Positions 1-6,140 of a stretch of 6,183 nucleotides of DNA are shown piece after piece. The notes below the pieces were generated by a model. It searched no databases, was not told the origin of the DNA, and saw only the letters and a program-made list of their open reading frames with translations. Origin of the DNA: JBLIAZ01 sp047632015 (GTDB lineage: Bacteria > Bacteroidota > Bacteroidia > Flavobacteriales_C > GCA-002722245); assembly GCA_047632015.1 (NCBI GenBank), contig JBLIBC010000161.1:1-6183 (forward strand), read 5' to 3'. How positions within the stretch are numbered: position 1 is the stretch's first letter; the number at the start of each line of letters is the position of its first letter. Made by a program: the position numbers and the translations under genes.

Positions 1-58
1 ATTGGTAAATATTATAACTAGGGAAATTCTAAAAACTGCTTTTTTTCGTTGAACTTTA

Positions 59-102
59 AAATTAAAAGCCTGACATACTTATGTATACTGCGTTTTTAAT
101 TT
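59..102 (-). terminator. weak AT-rich hairpin downstream of the YebC gene
   Basis: Positions 59-69 pair with 92-102 to give an 11-bp stem with one G-T pair, almost all A-T. The 22-nt loop contains a further 4-bp ATAC/GTAT stem (75-78 and 83-86). It lies about 42 nt past the stop codon of the minus-strand YebC gene, and its 3' arm on that strand is rich in T, so it could end that transcript. The low G+C content makes it a poor intrinsic terminator. The rest of positions 1-144 shows no gene or clear signal. Confidence 0.28.
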
Positions 103-144
103 ATCGTTCGCCTCAATAAATCTAATTTTTAGAGCTCCCCACTA

Positions 145-852
145 TTAAATCATGGTGTGATAAACATTCAATACGTCATCGTCTTCCTCCAATCTTTCAA
201 GTAATTTGTTCATGTCCTCTTCCTGCTCCTCGGTTAACGATTTGGTGTTGGTTGGTAGGCGTTCAAATCCGGATGTGACGATCTCAATTTCCTTTTCCTC
301 CAAGGCACCTTGAATGGATCCAAAGTTTTCAAAGGAACTGTAAATCATTATAAACTCATCTTCTACAAAAATTTCGTCTGCTCCAAAATCAATGAATTCT
401 AACTCTAATTCTTCAGGGTCATGATCACCTTTGTCAATTTTAAAATTACAAGTGTGGTCAAAAAGAAAAATCACAGAATTAGATTGACCTAGTTCGCCTC
501 CACACTTTTTAAAATCACTTCTAAGATTCGCAACTGTCCTTATGTTGTTGTTAGTAGCTGATTCAACCAATACAGCAATCCCGTGCGGCCCGTAACCTTC
601 GTATATTATTTCTTTGTAACCGGAAGTGTCTTTGTCTGATGCATTTTTGATAGCTCGCAACACGTTATCCTTAGGCATATTGGCTGCCTTGGCGTTTTGC
701 ATAATGGCCCTTAACCTTGCGTTGCCGTCAGGGTCAGGACCCCCAGCTTTTACTGCCATTACAATTTCCTTTCCGATGCGCGTGAAAGTTTTGGCCATTG
801 CTGACCACCTTTTCATTTTTCGCGCTTTTCTAAATTCAAATGCTCTTCCCAT
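145..852 (-). CDS. YebC/PmpR (TACO1-like) family protein
   Basis: This is a full-length YebC/PmpR/TACO1-family protein of 235 residues, close to the usual family length of about 240-250. The N-terminal helical domain (about 1-75) starts MGRAFEFRKARKMKRW, the Bacteroidota variant of the family's opening, followed by the conserved segments KAGGPDPDGNARLR (36-48) and NMPKDNVLRAI (58-68). The second domain carries YEGYGPHGIAVLVE (84-97) and NNNIRTVANLR (101-111), then the GGELGQSNSV segment (118-127). The C-terminus is acidic, ending EEDDDVLNVYHTMI. Members are described as cytoplasmic DNA-binding regulators (PmpR) or as translation factors (TACO1, with recent YebC work on ribosome stalling at proline runs), so the role here is open. 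The gene is transcribed alone and diverges from the methyltransferase across an intergenic region with a long inverted repeat. The ATG start at 852 matches the family N-terminus. I leave the symbol blank because paralogues exist. Confidence 0.95.
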   Translation of the reverse strand: MGRAFEFRKARKMKRWSAMAKTFTRIGKEIVMAVKAGGPDPDGNARLRAIMQNAKAANMPKDNVLRAIKNASDKDTSGYKEIIYEGYGPHGIAVLVESATNNNIRTVANLRSDFKKCGGELGQSNSVIFLFDHTCNFKIDKGDHDPEELELEFIDFGADEIFVEDEFIMIYSSFENFGSIQGALEEKEIEIVTSGFERLPTNTKSLTEEQEEDMNKLLERLEEDDDVLNVYHTMI

Positions 853-877
853 TATTATTCTTATTTTCGAACCGTAT

Positions 878-1038
878 TACTTATACTAAACAGCTTTTCG
901 GTTTGTTTGACTCGTTCTTTTCCGTTTATATTCGTTTGAAAATTCAACAGTAGCTAAGGCTATGCTTGAATTTTTCAGCCTTGATAAACTAAAAAATAAC
1001 CATCGTTAAACAAACCGAAAAGCTGTTTAGTATAAGTA
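878..1038. repeat. 161-bp element bounded by a perfect 31-bp inverted repeat
   Basis: Positions 878-908 are the exact reverse complement of 1008-1038. The pairing extends inward three more positions with one G-T pair (909-911 with 1005-1007). The arms enclose about 93-99 nt. The centre has its own structure: 939-947 pairs perfectly with 966-974 (9 bp), and 956-961 pairs with 977-982 as an alternative that excludes it. The element almost fills the gap between the divergent YebC and methyltransferase genes, so both genes have the same 31 bases reading outward toward their starts. No open reading frame of note lies inside. It could be a miniature inverted-repeat element (MITE), a two-sided operator or a structured RNA. 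I found no convincing target-site duplication at the ends. Confidence 0.85.
902..934 (+). promoter_or_regulatory. candidate Bacteroidota-type promoter for the methyltransferase
   Basis: TTTG at 902-905 is followed after 21 nt by TATATTCG at 927-934, which matches the Bacteroidota -7 element TAnnTTTG at all but one specified base. Transcription would begin near 941 and run rightward into the methyltransferase gene at 1076, leaving a leader of about 135 nt. The TTTG lies in the left arm of the long inverted repeat, so the mirror-image arm supplies a TTTG on the other strand (1014-1011). There, 19 nt on, stands the weaker TAGTTTAT (991-984), pointing toward YebC. Motif matches in AT-rich DNA are easily fortuitous. 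Confidence 0.3.
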
Positions 1039-1075
1039 TAAAAGTAATAAATTACTTCTTTACTAGTAAACACAA

Positions 1076-1855
1076 ATGCAAGAAAGACACAAAGACAGGG
1101 CGTTGTATTTTAAGGAGCAAGGTGTTACCACTTTAAAACATGTGGTGCCGTACGTTAATTCAGTAAAAATAATTGACGGATCCTGCAGGGTATTGGAAGT
1201 GGGTTGTGGTGAAGGTGGAAATTTGAGTCCATTTTTGGACATGGGCTGTGAGGTAGTTGGGGTGGACATCAGCGCCACACAAATTGCAAAAGCAAAACAG
1301 TATTTGGAGGATGCTAAGTATGAAAAATGGCAAGTTATTGCTAGGGATATTTACAAAATGACAGCCGATGAAATTGGTCAGTTCGATTTAATTTTTTTAC
1401 GTGATGTCATTGAACACATTCCAAATCAGGAGGAATTTTTTAAAATTATAAAACAGTTTTTGAAAAACGATGGCGTAATGTTTTTTGGCTTTCCTCCTTG
1501 GAGAATGCCATTTGGTGGACATCAACAAATTTGCCAAAGCAAGTTTTTGTCACTGTTGCCATATTACCACATATTGCCTTACGGAATATTCAAAGGCTTG
1601 TTAAAAATGTTTGGTGAAAATAAAGAGACCATAGAGAGCTTGGTTGAAATTAAAGACACCGGCATTAGTATCAGCAGGTTTAAAAGGCTGGTCAAAAGAG
1701 AAAAATTTAAAGTATTAAAAGAAACTTACTACTTGATTAATCCTAATTATGAAACCAAGTTTGGACTTAAACAACGGGTGTTGCCAGGTTTATTAAAAGT
1801 TCCTCATTTGTGTGATTTTTACACCACGGCATTGTATTGTGTCATTAAAAAGTAA
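1076..1855 (+). CDS. class I SAM-dependent methyltransferase
   Basis: This 259-residue protein has the Rossmann-fold signature of class I S-adenosylmethionine-dependent methyltransferases (the Methyltransf_11/25-like group). Motif I is VLEVGCGEGGNL (39-50), the SAM-binding glycine loop. The acidic end of strand 2 is VVGVDIS (60-66), RD at 90-91 probably contacts the adenine, FDLIFLRDVIEHI (103-115) is motif II/IV, and LKNDGVMFFGFPPW (129-142) is motif III. After this come a region rich in aromatic residues, MPFGGHQQICQSKFLSLLPY (144-163), and a basic C-terminal part with RFKRLVKREKFKV (201-213), which probably hold the acceptor specificity. The family occurs widely in Bacteroidota, but I cannot name the substrate. 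There is no signal peptide or membrane helix, so it should be cytoplasmic. The ATG at 1076 sits shortly before the first predicted helix. The membrane-protein gene that follows overlaps or abuts its stop, suggesting a two-gene operon with coupled translation. Confidence 0.9.
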   Translation: MQERHKDRALYFKEQGVTTLKHVVPYVNSVKIIDGSCRVLEVGCGEGGNLSPFLDMGCEVVGVDISATQIAKAKQYLEDAKYEKWQVIARDIYKMTADEIGQFDLIFLRDVIEHIPNQEEFFKIIKQFLKNDGVMFFGFPPWRMPFGGHQQICQSKFLSLLPYYHILPYGIFKGLLKMFGENKETIESLVEIKDTGISISRFKRLVKREKFKVLKETYYLINPNYETKFGLKQRVLPGLLKVPHLCDFYTTALYCVIKK

Positions 1856-2801
1856 CAACCAATTGCTGCTATATAACCTCATTTTTAAGCGTGAAGCAAT
1901 ATTTACCCTCGGGTTAGGTGGGGTGTGGTTGTTGGGTTCGTTCATTTGGGAGCTTAATACAGGAATTATCAGTGAACCAATTTTTTCTCATGATACAATT
2001 GACATTACTGTCTTACATCTTCTGATTGGTATAAGTGCCATTTATTTTAACCTGGTCTTACAAAGCACAAAATTGGTTGGGAACAATGATTTTTCAGCCT
2101 TCTTTTTAACAGTTGTGTTGCTTAGCGGTGCTGGCGGTGGCGTTGTTTCATTTCAATTTGTAGGAGGTTTTTTACTTTTATTGGCATTAGTTCAAAAAAT
2201 TCAAAAAGGATTTAACCAAACAGAAACAGTATTTTCCGAATTTGAAATTGGGGTAATAGCTGGATTGTTAACAGTAACACATCCATTGTTTATTGTAGTA
2301 TTTCCTTTTGCATATGTCGCCCTTGTGAATGTGAAAGTAAATACCTGGCGGGGTCATTTTGCTGTACTGCTTGGATTCATATTCATTGTGTTTTTGAAGT
2401 TGTGCTTATTTATATTTATTGATCACCCTTTCTATTTTTCTGAATTACTGGGGTTAAAATTCGCGCCCAAAAGCTTAGTTGTTCATGGTTTGAAACAACA
2501 AATATCGGCAATATTACTTGTAGGAATATTCTTAATTTCGATGAAACATTTCACGAAGGTTTCAGCTCAACTCAACATTAAAATCAGGGTGTTTTATAAG
2601 GTTTGGCTTTGGCTGAGTTTGTTTTTATTAAGTGGACTTCTATTACTTGAGAATACCTTTACCATTCCACAAATGCTGTTAGTTATCAACCTTCCTCTGC
2701 TGGTGTTGTATCAACTTGCTGTCAGGTCCTTTTCAAAAAAAATAATGAAAGAGCTGGCGATACTAATTTTATTACTTGCCGTCCTGTTTATTAAATATTG
2801 A
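1839..2801 (+). CDS. polytopic membrane protein, DUF6427-like
   Basis: This very hydrophobic protein has roughly nine to ten predicted membrane segments. From a start at 1839 they fall near residues 20-39, 54-74, 86-118 (perhaps two), 138-163, 174-195, 222-237, 255-271, 276-295 and 303-319. The pattern of HPLF (148-151) and TWRGHFAVLLGF (169-180) followed by late helices resembles the Bacteroidota family of unknown function DUF6427. That is recognition by eye, not a search. No catalytic motif is evident, and I assign no function. The start is unclear: the frame has no ATG until about residue 235. Candidates are GTG at 1812, GTG at 1839 (used here; 320 residues) and TTG at 1863, which begins MLLYNLIFKREA just after the methyltransferase stop and gives 312 residues. 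All imply tight coupling with the methyltransferase. Confidence 0.75.
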   Translation: MSLKSNNQLLLYNLIFKREAIFTLGLGGVWLLGSFIWELNTGIISEPIFSHDTIDITVLHLLIGISAIYFNLVLQSTKLVGNNDFSAFFLTVVLLSGAGGGVVSFQFVGGFLLLLALVQKIQKGFNQTETVFSEFEIGVIAGLLTVTHPLFIVVFPFAYVALVNVKVNTWRGHFAVLLGFIFIVFLKLCLFIFIDHPFYFSELLGLKFAPKSLVVHGLKQQISAILLVGIFLISMKHFTKVSAQLNIKIRVFYKVWLWLSLFLLSGLLLLENTFTIPQMLLVINLPLLVLYQLAVRSFSKKIMKELAILILLLAVLFIKY

Positions 2802-2802
2802 A

Positions 2803-2834
2803 TTTGACTTGTATACAATTATGAGCTATCTTAG
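2803..2834 (+). promoter_or_regulatory. candidate promoter for the M23 peptidase gene
   Basis: TTTG at 2803-2806 is followed after 20 nt by TATCTTAG at 2827-2834, one base off the Bacteroidota -7 consensus TAnnTTTG. It lies directly after the stop of the membrane-protein gene and would start transcription near 2841. The leader to the ATG at 2914 would be about 70 nt and would contain the hairpins at 2844-2892. Confidence 0.4.
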
Positions 2835-2843
2835 TGCCCCCTT

Positions 2844-2892
2844 AATAACTACAACCTTGTAACTGGCTGTTAGTTATTTATTTAACAGTTAC
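2844..2892 (+). other. overlapping, mutually exclusive hairpins in the M23 leader
   Basis: Three stems share bases. AATAACTA (2844-2851) pairs with TAGTTATT (2871-2878), 8 bp. CTGTTA (2867-2872) pairs with TAACAG (2883-2888), 6 bp. GTAACTG (2859-2865) pairs with CAGTTAC (2886-2892), 7 bp. Any two of them conflict or crowd each other. No T-run follows directly, so these are not a clear terminator of the upstream gene. They could be alternative leader structures or chance pairings in AT-rich DNA. Confidence 0.3.
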
Positions 2893-2913
2893 TAAAAGAG
2901 AAAATACGATTTG

Positions 2914-3897
2914 ATGTCACAAAAGAAAATGCTTTTTGCAGGTCTACTTTTGGCCTTTGTAGGTACGCTATTTAGTGGGAAATTCATTGAAAGCTCAAGT
3001 ATTGCAAGTTCCGAACTTGATTCAGGTCAATATTTGGATTTTAAGTTAAAAATTGAAGCAATGGATGAGTCCGGTTTGATTCTTCTGATTGACAGTTTGC
3101 TTGAAAAACCATCCAATCCATTGTACTTAAAATTATTAAACGACAGGGTTGGTAAGTACTATTTAAAGCATAAAATAGAATCCGAAAGTCCGTATCCTGC
3201 TGATGAATTTTATCATTCATGGAACACCTTACTTTCGCACCCATACAAGGATAAACTAAGCAACGAGGACAGTTGCTTGTTTTTGTATTTGACCGATCGT
3301 AAAAGTAATTGTGGATATACTTCTCCGTTTAAAGGTCGAGTTACTTCCCAATTTGGTTGGAGAAAAGGAAAAATGCACAACGGAATAGACATCGGATTAT
3401 TAGTTGGTGACACTGTACGAGCAGCTTTCAGAGGAAAAGTAAGGTTAGCCAGATGGCAAGGTGGCTACGGACGAGTAGTAATTGTGAGACATTTCAACGG
3501 TTTAGAAACCATATACGCTCACCTGAGCAGGTTCATGGTCAAGGAAGGTGAAATGGTTGACCCAGGAACAGCACTCGGAAAAGGCGGGAAAAGTGGAAAC
3601 TCAAGAGGTAGTCATTTACACTTGGAAACTAGGTTTAAAGGCAAGCCAATTAATCCTGAGGCGTTCATTGATTTTCAAAACCACCAGCTAAAAGGTGATA
3701 CCTTGATGCTTAAAAAGACAAAGTATGGATTCATAGGATATCAACCTGGAGGAGCTTACCACAAGGTGAGAAGTGGTGATTACATGTATAAAATTGCCAA
3801 TGAATATGGGGTGACTATCAAAGATATTTGTTCACTTAACGGCATTCGACGAAATCACTTTTTAGTGGTTGGTGAGGAATTGAAAGTTTCGAACTAA
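2914..3897 (+). CDS. M23 family metallopeptidase with C-terminal LysM domain
   Basis: This is a 327-residue envelope peptidase of the zinc-dependent M23 (LytM/lysostaphin) family, which cuts peptide cross-links of peptidoglycan. An N-terminal hydrophobic stretch (about 4-22) is a signal peptide or membrane anchor; there is no lipobox cysteine. Residues 35-135 form the pre-domain common in Bacteroidota, with YHSWN (100-104) and HPY (109-111). The peptidase domain (about 136-252) is complete: zinc ligands H155 and D159 in MHNGIDIG, H203 in YAHLS, and H234 and H236 in SHLHLE. The YGRVVIVRH and GKSGNSRG segments also fit the fold. A LysM domain for glycan binding (about 282-325) begins YHKVRSGDYMYKIA. 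With both metal-binding motifs intact it should be active, not a regulatory pseudo-enzyme of the EnvC/NlpD kind. The ATG at 2914 was preferred over the TTG one codon earlier. It is preceded by a promoter candidate and converges on the EEP gene across 23 nt. Confidence 0.93.
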   Translation: MSQKKMLFAGLLLAFVGTLFSGKFIESSSIASSELDSGQYLDFKLKIEAMDESGLILLIDSLLEKPSNPLYLKLLNDRVGKYYLKHKIESESPYPADEFYHSWNTLLSHPYKDKLSNEDSCLFLYLTDRKSNCGYTSPFKGRVTSQFGWRKGKMHNGIDIGLLVGDTVRAAFRGKVRLARWQGGYGRVVIVRHFNGLETIYAHLSRFMVKEGEMVDPGTALGKGGKSGNSRGSHLHLETRFKGKPINPEAFIDFQNHQLKGDTLMLKKTKYGFIGYQPGGAYHKVRSGDYMYKIANEYGVTIKDICSLNGIRRNHFLVVGEELKVSN

Positions 3898-3920
3898 GCA
3901 AGCGACCTGTTTTCAAACGC

Positions 3921-5045
3921 CTATTTACCCACTGTCTTAAACTCAAATAGCACGGGATAGTGATCACTCAATTTTCGTTGGATTACCTTGTGACTTACGC
4001 CTTGAATTTCGGGACTATGAAACGTGTAGTCAATTCGTAAAGCAGGGATGTTACCCGCTAACGTAGCTCCAAAACCTGAACCAACCTCCTTAAACCCGTC
4101 GGTTAAATGATTGGAAATAGCCCTATACAAATACGAGTTTGGTAATTCATTAAAATCACCACAAAGAAGCACAGGATGGGGAGATTCATCAATGATGTCC
4201 AACAGTTGATCAAGTTGCTTTGATCGTTTTTCAAAAGCAAGCTTTATTTTTTTTACCAGTTCTTTTGTTGGTTTCGAATCAATTTTTTTAAGTGAGCTAT
4301 CGCTTAATGAATTCAAATATTCGTAATCAGATTTTCCCAATTTAAAACTTTGCAAGTGCACGTTAATGATTCTCAACGTATCTCCAGTAATTTTTACGTC
4401 TGTAATTTGTGGTCCAGAACGGAGCTTATTTCCCTTAAAGTATTTTACTTCTTTGTGGACAATAGGGTATTTGGAAAAGGTGGCGATTCCATACTGATTT
4501 ACTCCTTGCCCGAAGGAATATGCTATATGAGCGTATTTGTAGCCATGGTCTTTAAAGTGTTTAGCTGTTTCATAATCGCCCTTTTTTTGGTTGTAAAATT
4601 CTTGAAAGCAAATAAAGTCCGCGTCTGCACCTGTGATGGTTGAATATAAACTGTCCAATGTAGCCCCATTGTCAGTCCGCGGTTTCCACACGTCCCAGTG
4701 CTGTCCCTCCAACCAATTGTATAAATCAAACAAACGAACATTGTAGGTTAAAACAGAATAGTTCGCAGTACCATCATTGGCGTCACTTTTCCAAGACCAA
4801 TTATTTGACACGCCAAAAAAAGCAACAGCGGTGCTTAATGCGATTAACCAAAAGTGCTTTTTAAACAGAAAATAAAAAAGAAACATGCACAAGTTAATCC
4901 CCACCACAAAAGGCACACTGTACGATAAAAAGTAAAGTCCCCAAAAAAACTTAGGAGGTATGAACGAGGAAATAACACTTATGATAGTGTATGTCAAAAC
5001 TAGGATGACAAGCCACTTCCATATGTATTTAAAAAACCTCTTCAT
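3921..5045 (-). CDS. membrane-anchored endonuclease/exonuclease/phosphatase (EEP) family protein
   Basis: This 374-residue protein combines three N-terminal membrane helices (about 11-29, 36-60 and 63-79) with a complete EEP (DNase I-like, PF03372-type) domain at about 95-370. The metal-dependent active-site motifs appear in order: YNVRLFD with N102, CFQEF with the metal-binding E149, NVHLQS with H230, CGDFNELP with D297 and N299, RIDYTF with D339, and SDHYP with D361 and H362. The family covers nucleases, sphingomyelinases and phosphoinositide phosphatases, so the substrate cannot be read from the sequence. The membrane anchor puts the catalytic domain at the inner membrane, but I cannot fix its side. 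Similar proteins with N-terminal helices are common in Bacteroidota. It follows the sugar kinase by 18 nt on the same strand and is probably co-transcribed from the kinase promoter. No terminator is visible in the 23 nt between its stop and that of the convergent M23 gene. Confidence 0.92.
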   Translation of the reverse strand: MKRFFKYIWKWLVILVLTYTIISVISSFIPPKFFWGLYFLSYSVPFVVGINLCMFLFYFLFKKHFWLIALSTAVAFFGVSNNWSWKSDANDGTANYSVLTYNVRLFDLYNWLEGQHWDVWKPRTDNGATLDSLYSTITGADADFICFQEFYNQKKGDYETAKHFKDHGYKYAHIAYSFGQGVNQYGIATFSKYPIVHKEVKYFKGNKLRSGPQITDVKITGDTLRIINVHLQSFKLGKSDYEYLNSLSDSSLKKIDSKPTKELVKKIKLAFEKRSKQLDQLLDIIDESPHPVLLCGDFNELPNSYLYRAISNHLTDGFKEVGSGFGATLAGNIPALRIDYTFHSPEIQGVSHKVIQRKLSDHYPVLFEFKTVGK

Positions 5046-5063
5046 TCGGCGGAAGATCTTAGC

Positions 5064-5978
5064 TTAAAAGCTAACTTTCATCATGTCAATGAATTCATTG
5101 ATTCTATTGTCAAGTTCATCGGTGCTTACATCAGCAATTCTATCCGTTCCAAATTCTTCCACACAAAACGAAGCTAAAGCGCTACCCGCCACAATTGCAC
5201 GCTTCATGTTTTCAAAAGAAATGTCGTCAGTTTTTGAAAGATACCCAATGAATCCACCAGCAAATGTATCACCAGCACCAGTTGGATCTTTCACCAATTC
5301 AATTGGTAAGGCAGGACAGTAAAACTTTTTTCCTTCATGGAATAATAAAGCGCCATGTTCACCTTTTTTGATGATCACGTACTTTGGTCCCATTGCATGA
5401 ATTTTAGCAGCAGCAGCTACCAAAGAATATTCTCCAGACAATTGTTGAGCTTCCTCATCATTGATGGTAATGACATCCACCATGGCTATTGTTTTTTTCA
5501 AGTCATCCATCATGATGTCCATCCAAAAATTCATGGTATCCATAACAATTAGCTTAGGACGCTTTGTTAAACCATTGATAACTTGTTGCTGAACAACAGG
5601 AGCTAAGTTTCCTAACATCAAATAATCACAACCCTGATAACCCTCAGGTATAATCGGATTAAAAGACTCCAACACATTGAGCTCGGTAACTAAAGTATCA
5701 CGCGAATTCATGTTGTTGTGATATTTTCCAGACCAAAAGAAAGTTTTTTCACCCTCTTTAATTTGCAACCCCTCTAAATTGAACCCCTTAGAAGTCATCA
5801 TGTCTAATGAATTTTGCGGGAAATCATCACCCACAACTGCCACAAGGTTAGGGTTTTGGCCCATTTTGGTTGCGGAAAGACCAACGTAAGTTGCTGACCC
5901 ACCAATAATTTTATCTGTTTTTCCGAAAGGAGTCTCAATAGCATCAAAGGCTACCGTTCCAATAATTAATAAGCTCAT
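5064..5978 (-). CDS. PfkB (ribokinase) family carbohydrate kinase
   Basis: This 304-residue protein is a ribokinase/PfkB-family kinase, which phosphorylates a sugar or nucleoside hydroxyl with ATP. It opens with MSLLIIGTVAFDAIETPFGK, typical of the Bacteroidota subgroup. GGSATYVGLSATKMG (26-40) is PfkB signature 1 and contributes to substrate binding, followed by VVGDD (48-52). TINDEEAQQL (171-180) is the NxxE-type Mg/ATP-site segment. DPTGAGDTFAGGF (231-243) is signature 2, with the anion hole GAGD and the catalytic base D237. All key residues are present, and the length is normal. The subgroup is usually annotated only as sugar kinase; adenosine or ribose-like substrates are possible, but I cannot choose between them. 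It is cytoplasmic, with no signal peptide. The ATG at 5978 fits the first beta strand and lies close to a TATATTTG promoter element. It is the first gene of a two-gene unit with the EEP protein. Confidence 0.93.
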   Translation of the reverse strand: MSLLIIGTVAFDAIETPFGKTDKIIGGSATYVGLSATKMGQNPNLVAVVGDDFPQNSLDMMTSKGFNLEGLQIKEGEKTFFWSGKYHNNMNSRDTLVTELNVLESFNPIIPEGYQGCDYLMLGNLAPVVQQQVINGLTKRPKLIVMDTMNFWMDIMMDDLKKTIAMVDVITINDEEAQQLSGEYSLVAAAAKIHAMGPKYVIIKKGEHGALLFHEGKKFYCPALPIELVKDPTGAGDTFAGGFIGYLSKTDDISFENMKRAIVAGSALASFCVEEFGTDRIADVSTDELDNRINEFIDMMKVSF

Positions 5979-5995
5979 AATGTAAAAATTTTCCC

Positions 5996-6003
5996 CAAAT
6001 ATA
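5996..6003 (-). promoter_or_regulatory. -7 element candidate for the kinase gene
   Basis: On the minus strand this reads TATATTTG, an exact match to the Bacteroidota -7 consensus TAnnTTTG, 17 nt before the kinase ATG. That would give a leader of about 10 nt. No TTG stands at the expected 19-21 nt upstream (the nearest is 12 nt away), so only half the promoter is supported. Confidence 0.35.
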
Positions 6004-6019
6004 TTGTTTAATTTCCAAG

Positions 6020-6050
6020 TTGTCCTTATTATTGCACTCCCAAATTTTTG
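6020..6050 (+). promoter_or_regulatory. candidate promoter for tRNA-Asn
   Basis: TTG at 6020-6022 is followed after 20 nt by AATTTTTG at 6043-6050, one base off TAnnTTTG. Transcription would start near 6057, about 7 nt before the mature tRNA 5' end, as suits a tRNA gene. The -7 element overlaps a small palindrome (CCCAAA at 6039-6044, TTTGGG at 6047-6052). The site lies close behind the divergent kinase promoter. Confidence 0.42.
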
Positions 6051-6063
6051 GGGATGGACATAT

Positions 6064-6140
6064 TCTTCCTTAGCTCAGTTGGTTAGAGCATCTGACTGTT
6101 AATCAGAGGGTCCTAGGTTCGAGTCCTAGAGGGAGAGCCA
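6064..6140 (+). tRNA. tRNA-Asn (anticodon GTT)
   Basis: All four arms fold. The acceptor stem pairs TCTTCCT (6064-6070) with AGGGAGA (6130-6136), seven pairs with one G-T. The D stem is GCTC/GAGC around AGTTGGTTA. The anticodon stem is TCTGA/TCAGA (6091-6095 and its partner) with the loop CTGTTAA, giving the anticodon GTT at 6098-6100, which reads Asn codons AAC and AAU. The T stem is CTAGG/CCTAG with the loop TTCGAGT (6118-6124). The discriminator is G6137 and the CCA end is encoded (6138-6140). Length is 77 nt with CCA. The last bases also belong to the long hairpin at 6135-6182. Confidence 0.97.

Noticed and set aside
626..889. 87-residue plus-strand reading frame
   Set aside because: It lies antisense inside the YebC gene, whose protein is strongly conserved, and its translation has no recognisable domain.
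878..1038. Insertion-sequence interpretation of the long inverted repeat
   Set aside because: Only about 99 nt lie between the arms, with no transposase fragment, and the flanks (CCGTAT on the left, TAAAAG on the right) give no convincing direct duplication. A MITE remains possible, so it is reported as a repeat only.
1063..1278. 71-residue minus-strand reading frame
   Set aside because: It is antisense to the SAM-binding region of the methyltransferase, low in complexity and without family features.
3041..3413. Two overlapping minus-strand reading frames of 66-67 residues
   Set aside because: Both are antisense to the M23 peptidase gene and show no domain or start signal.
3898..3920. Terminator between the convergent M23 and EEP genes
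   Set aside because: The 23-nt gap has no stem followed by a T-run; the transcripts probably overlap or end inside the opposing gene.
4350..4741. Plus- and minus-strand reading frames of 97 and 72 residues
   Set aside because: Both lie within the EEP gene in other frames, and the EEP catalytic motifs show which frame is real.
5083..5552. Two plus-strand reading frames of 79 and 65 residues
   Set aside because: They are antisense shadows of the PfkB kinase gene.
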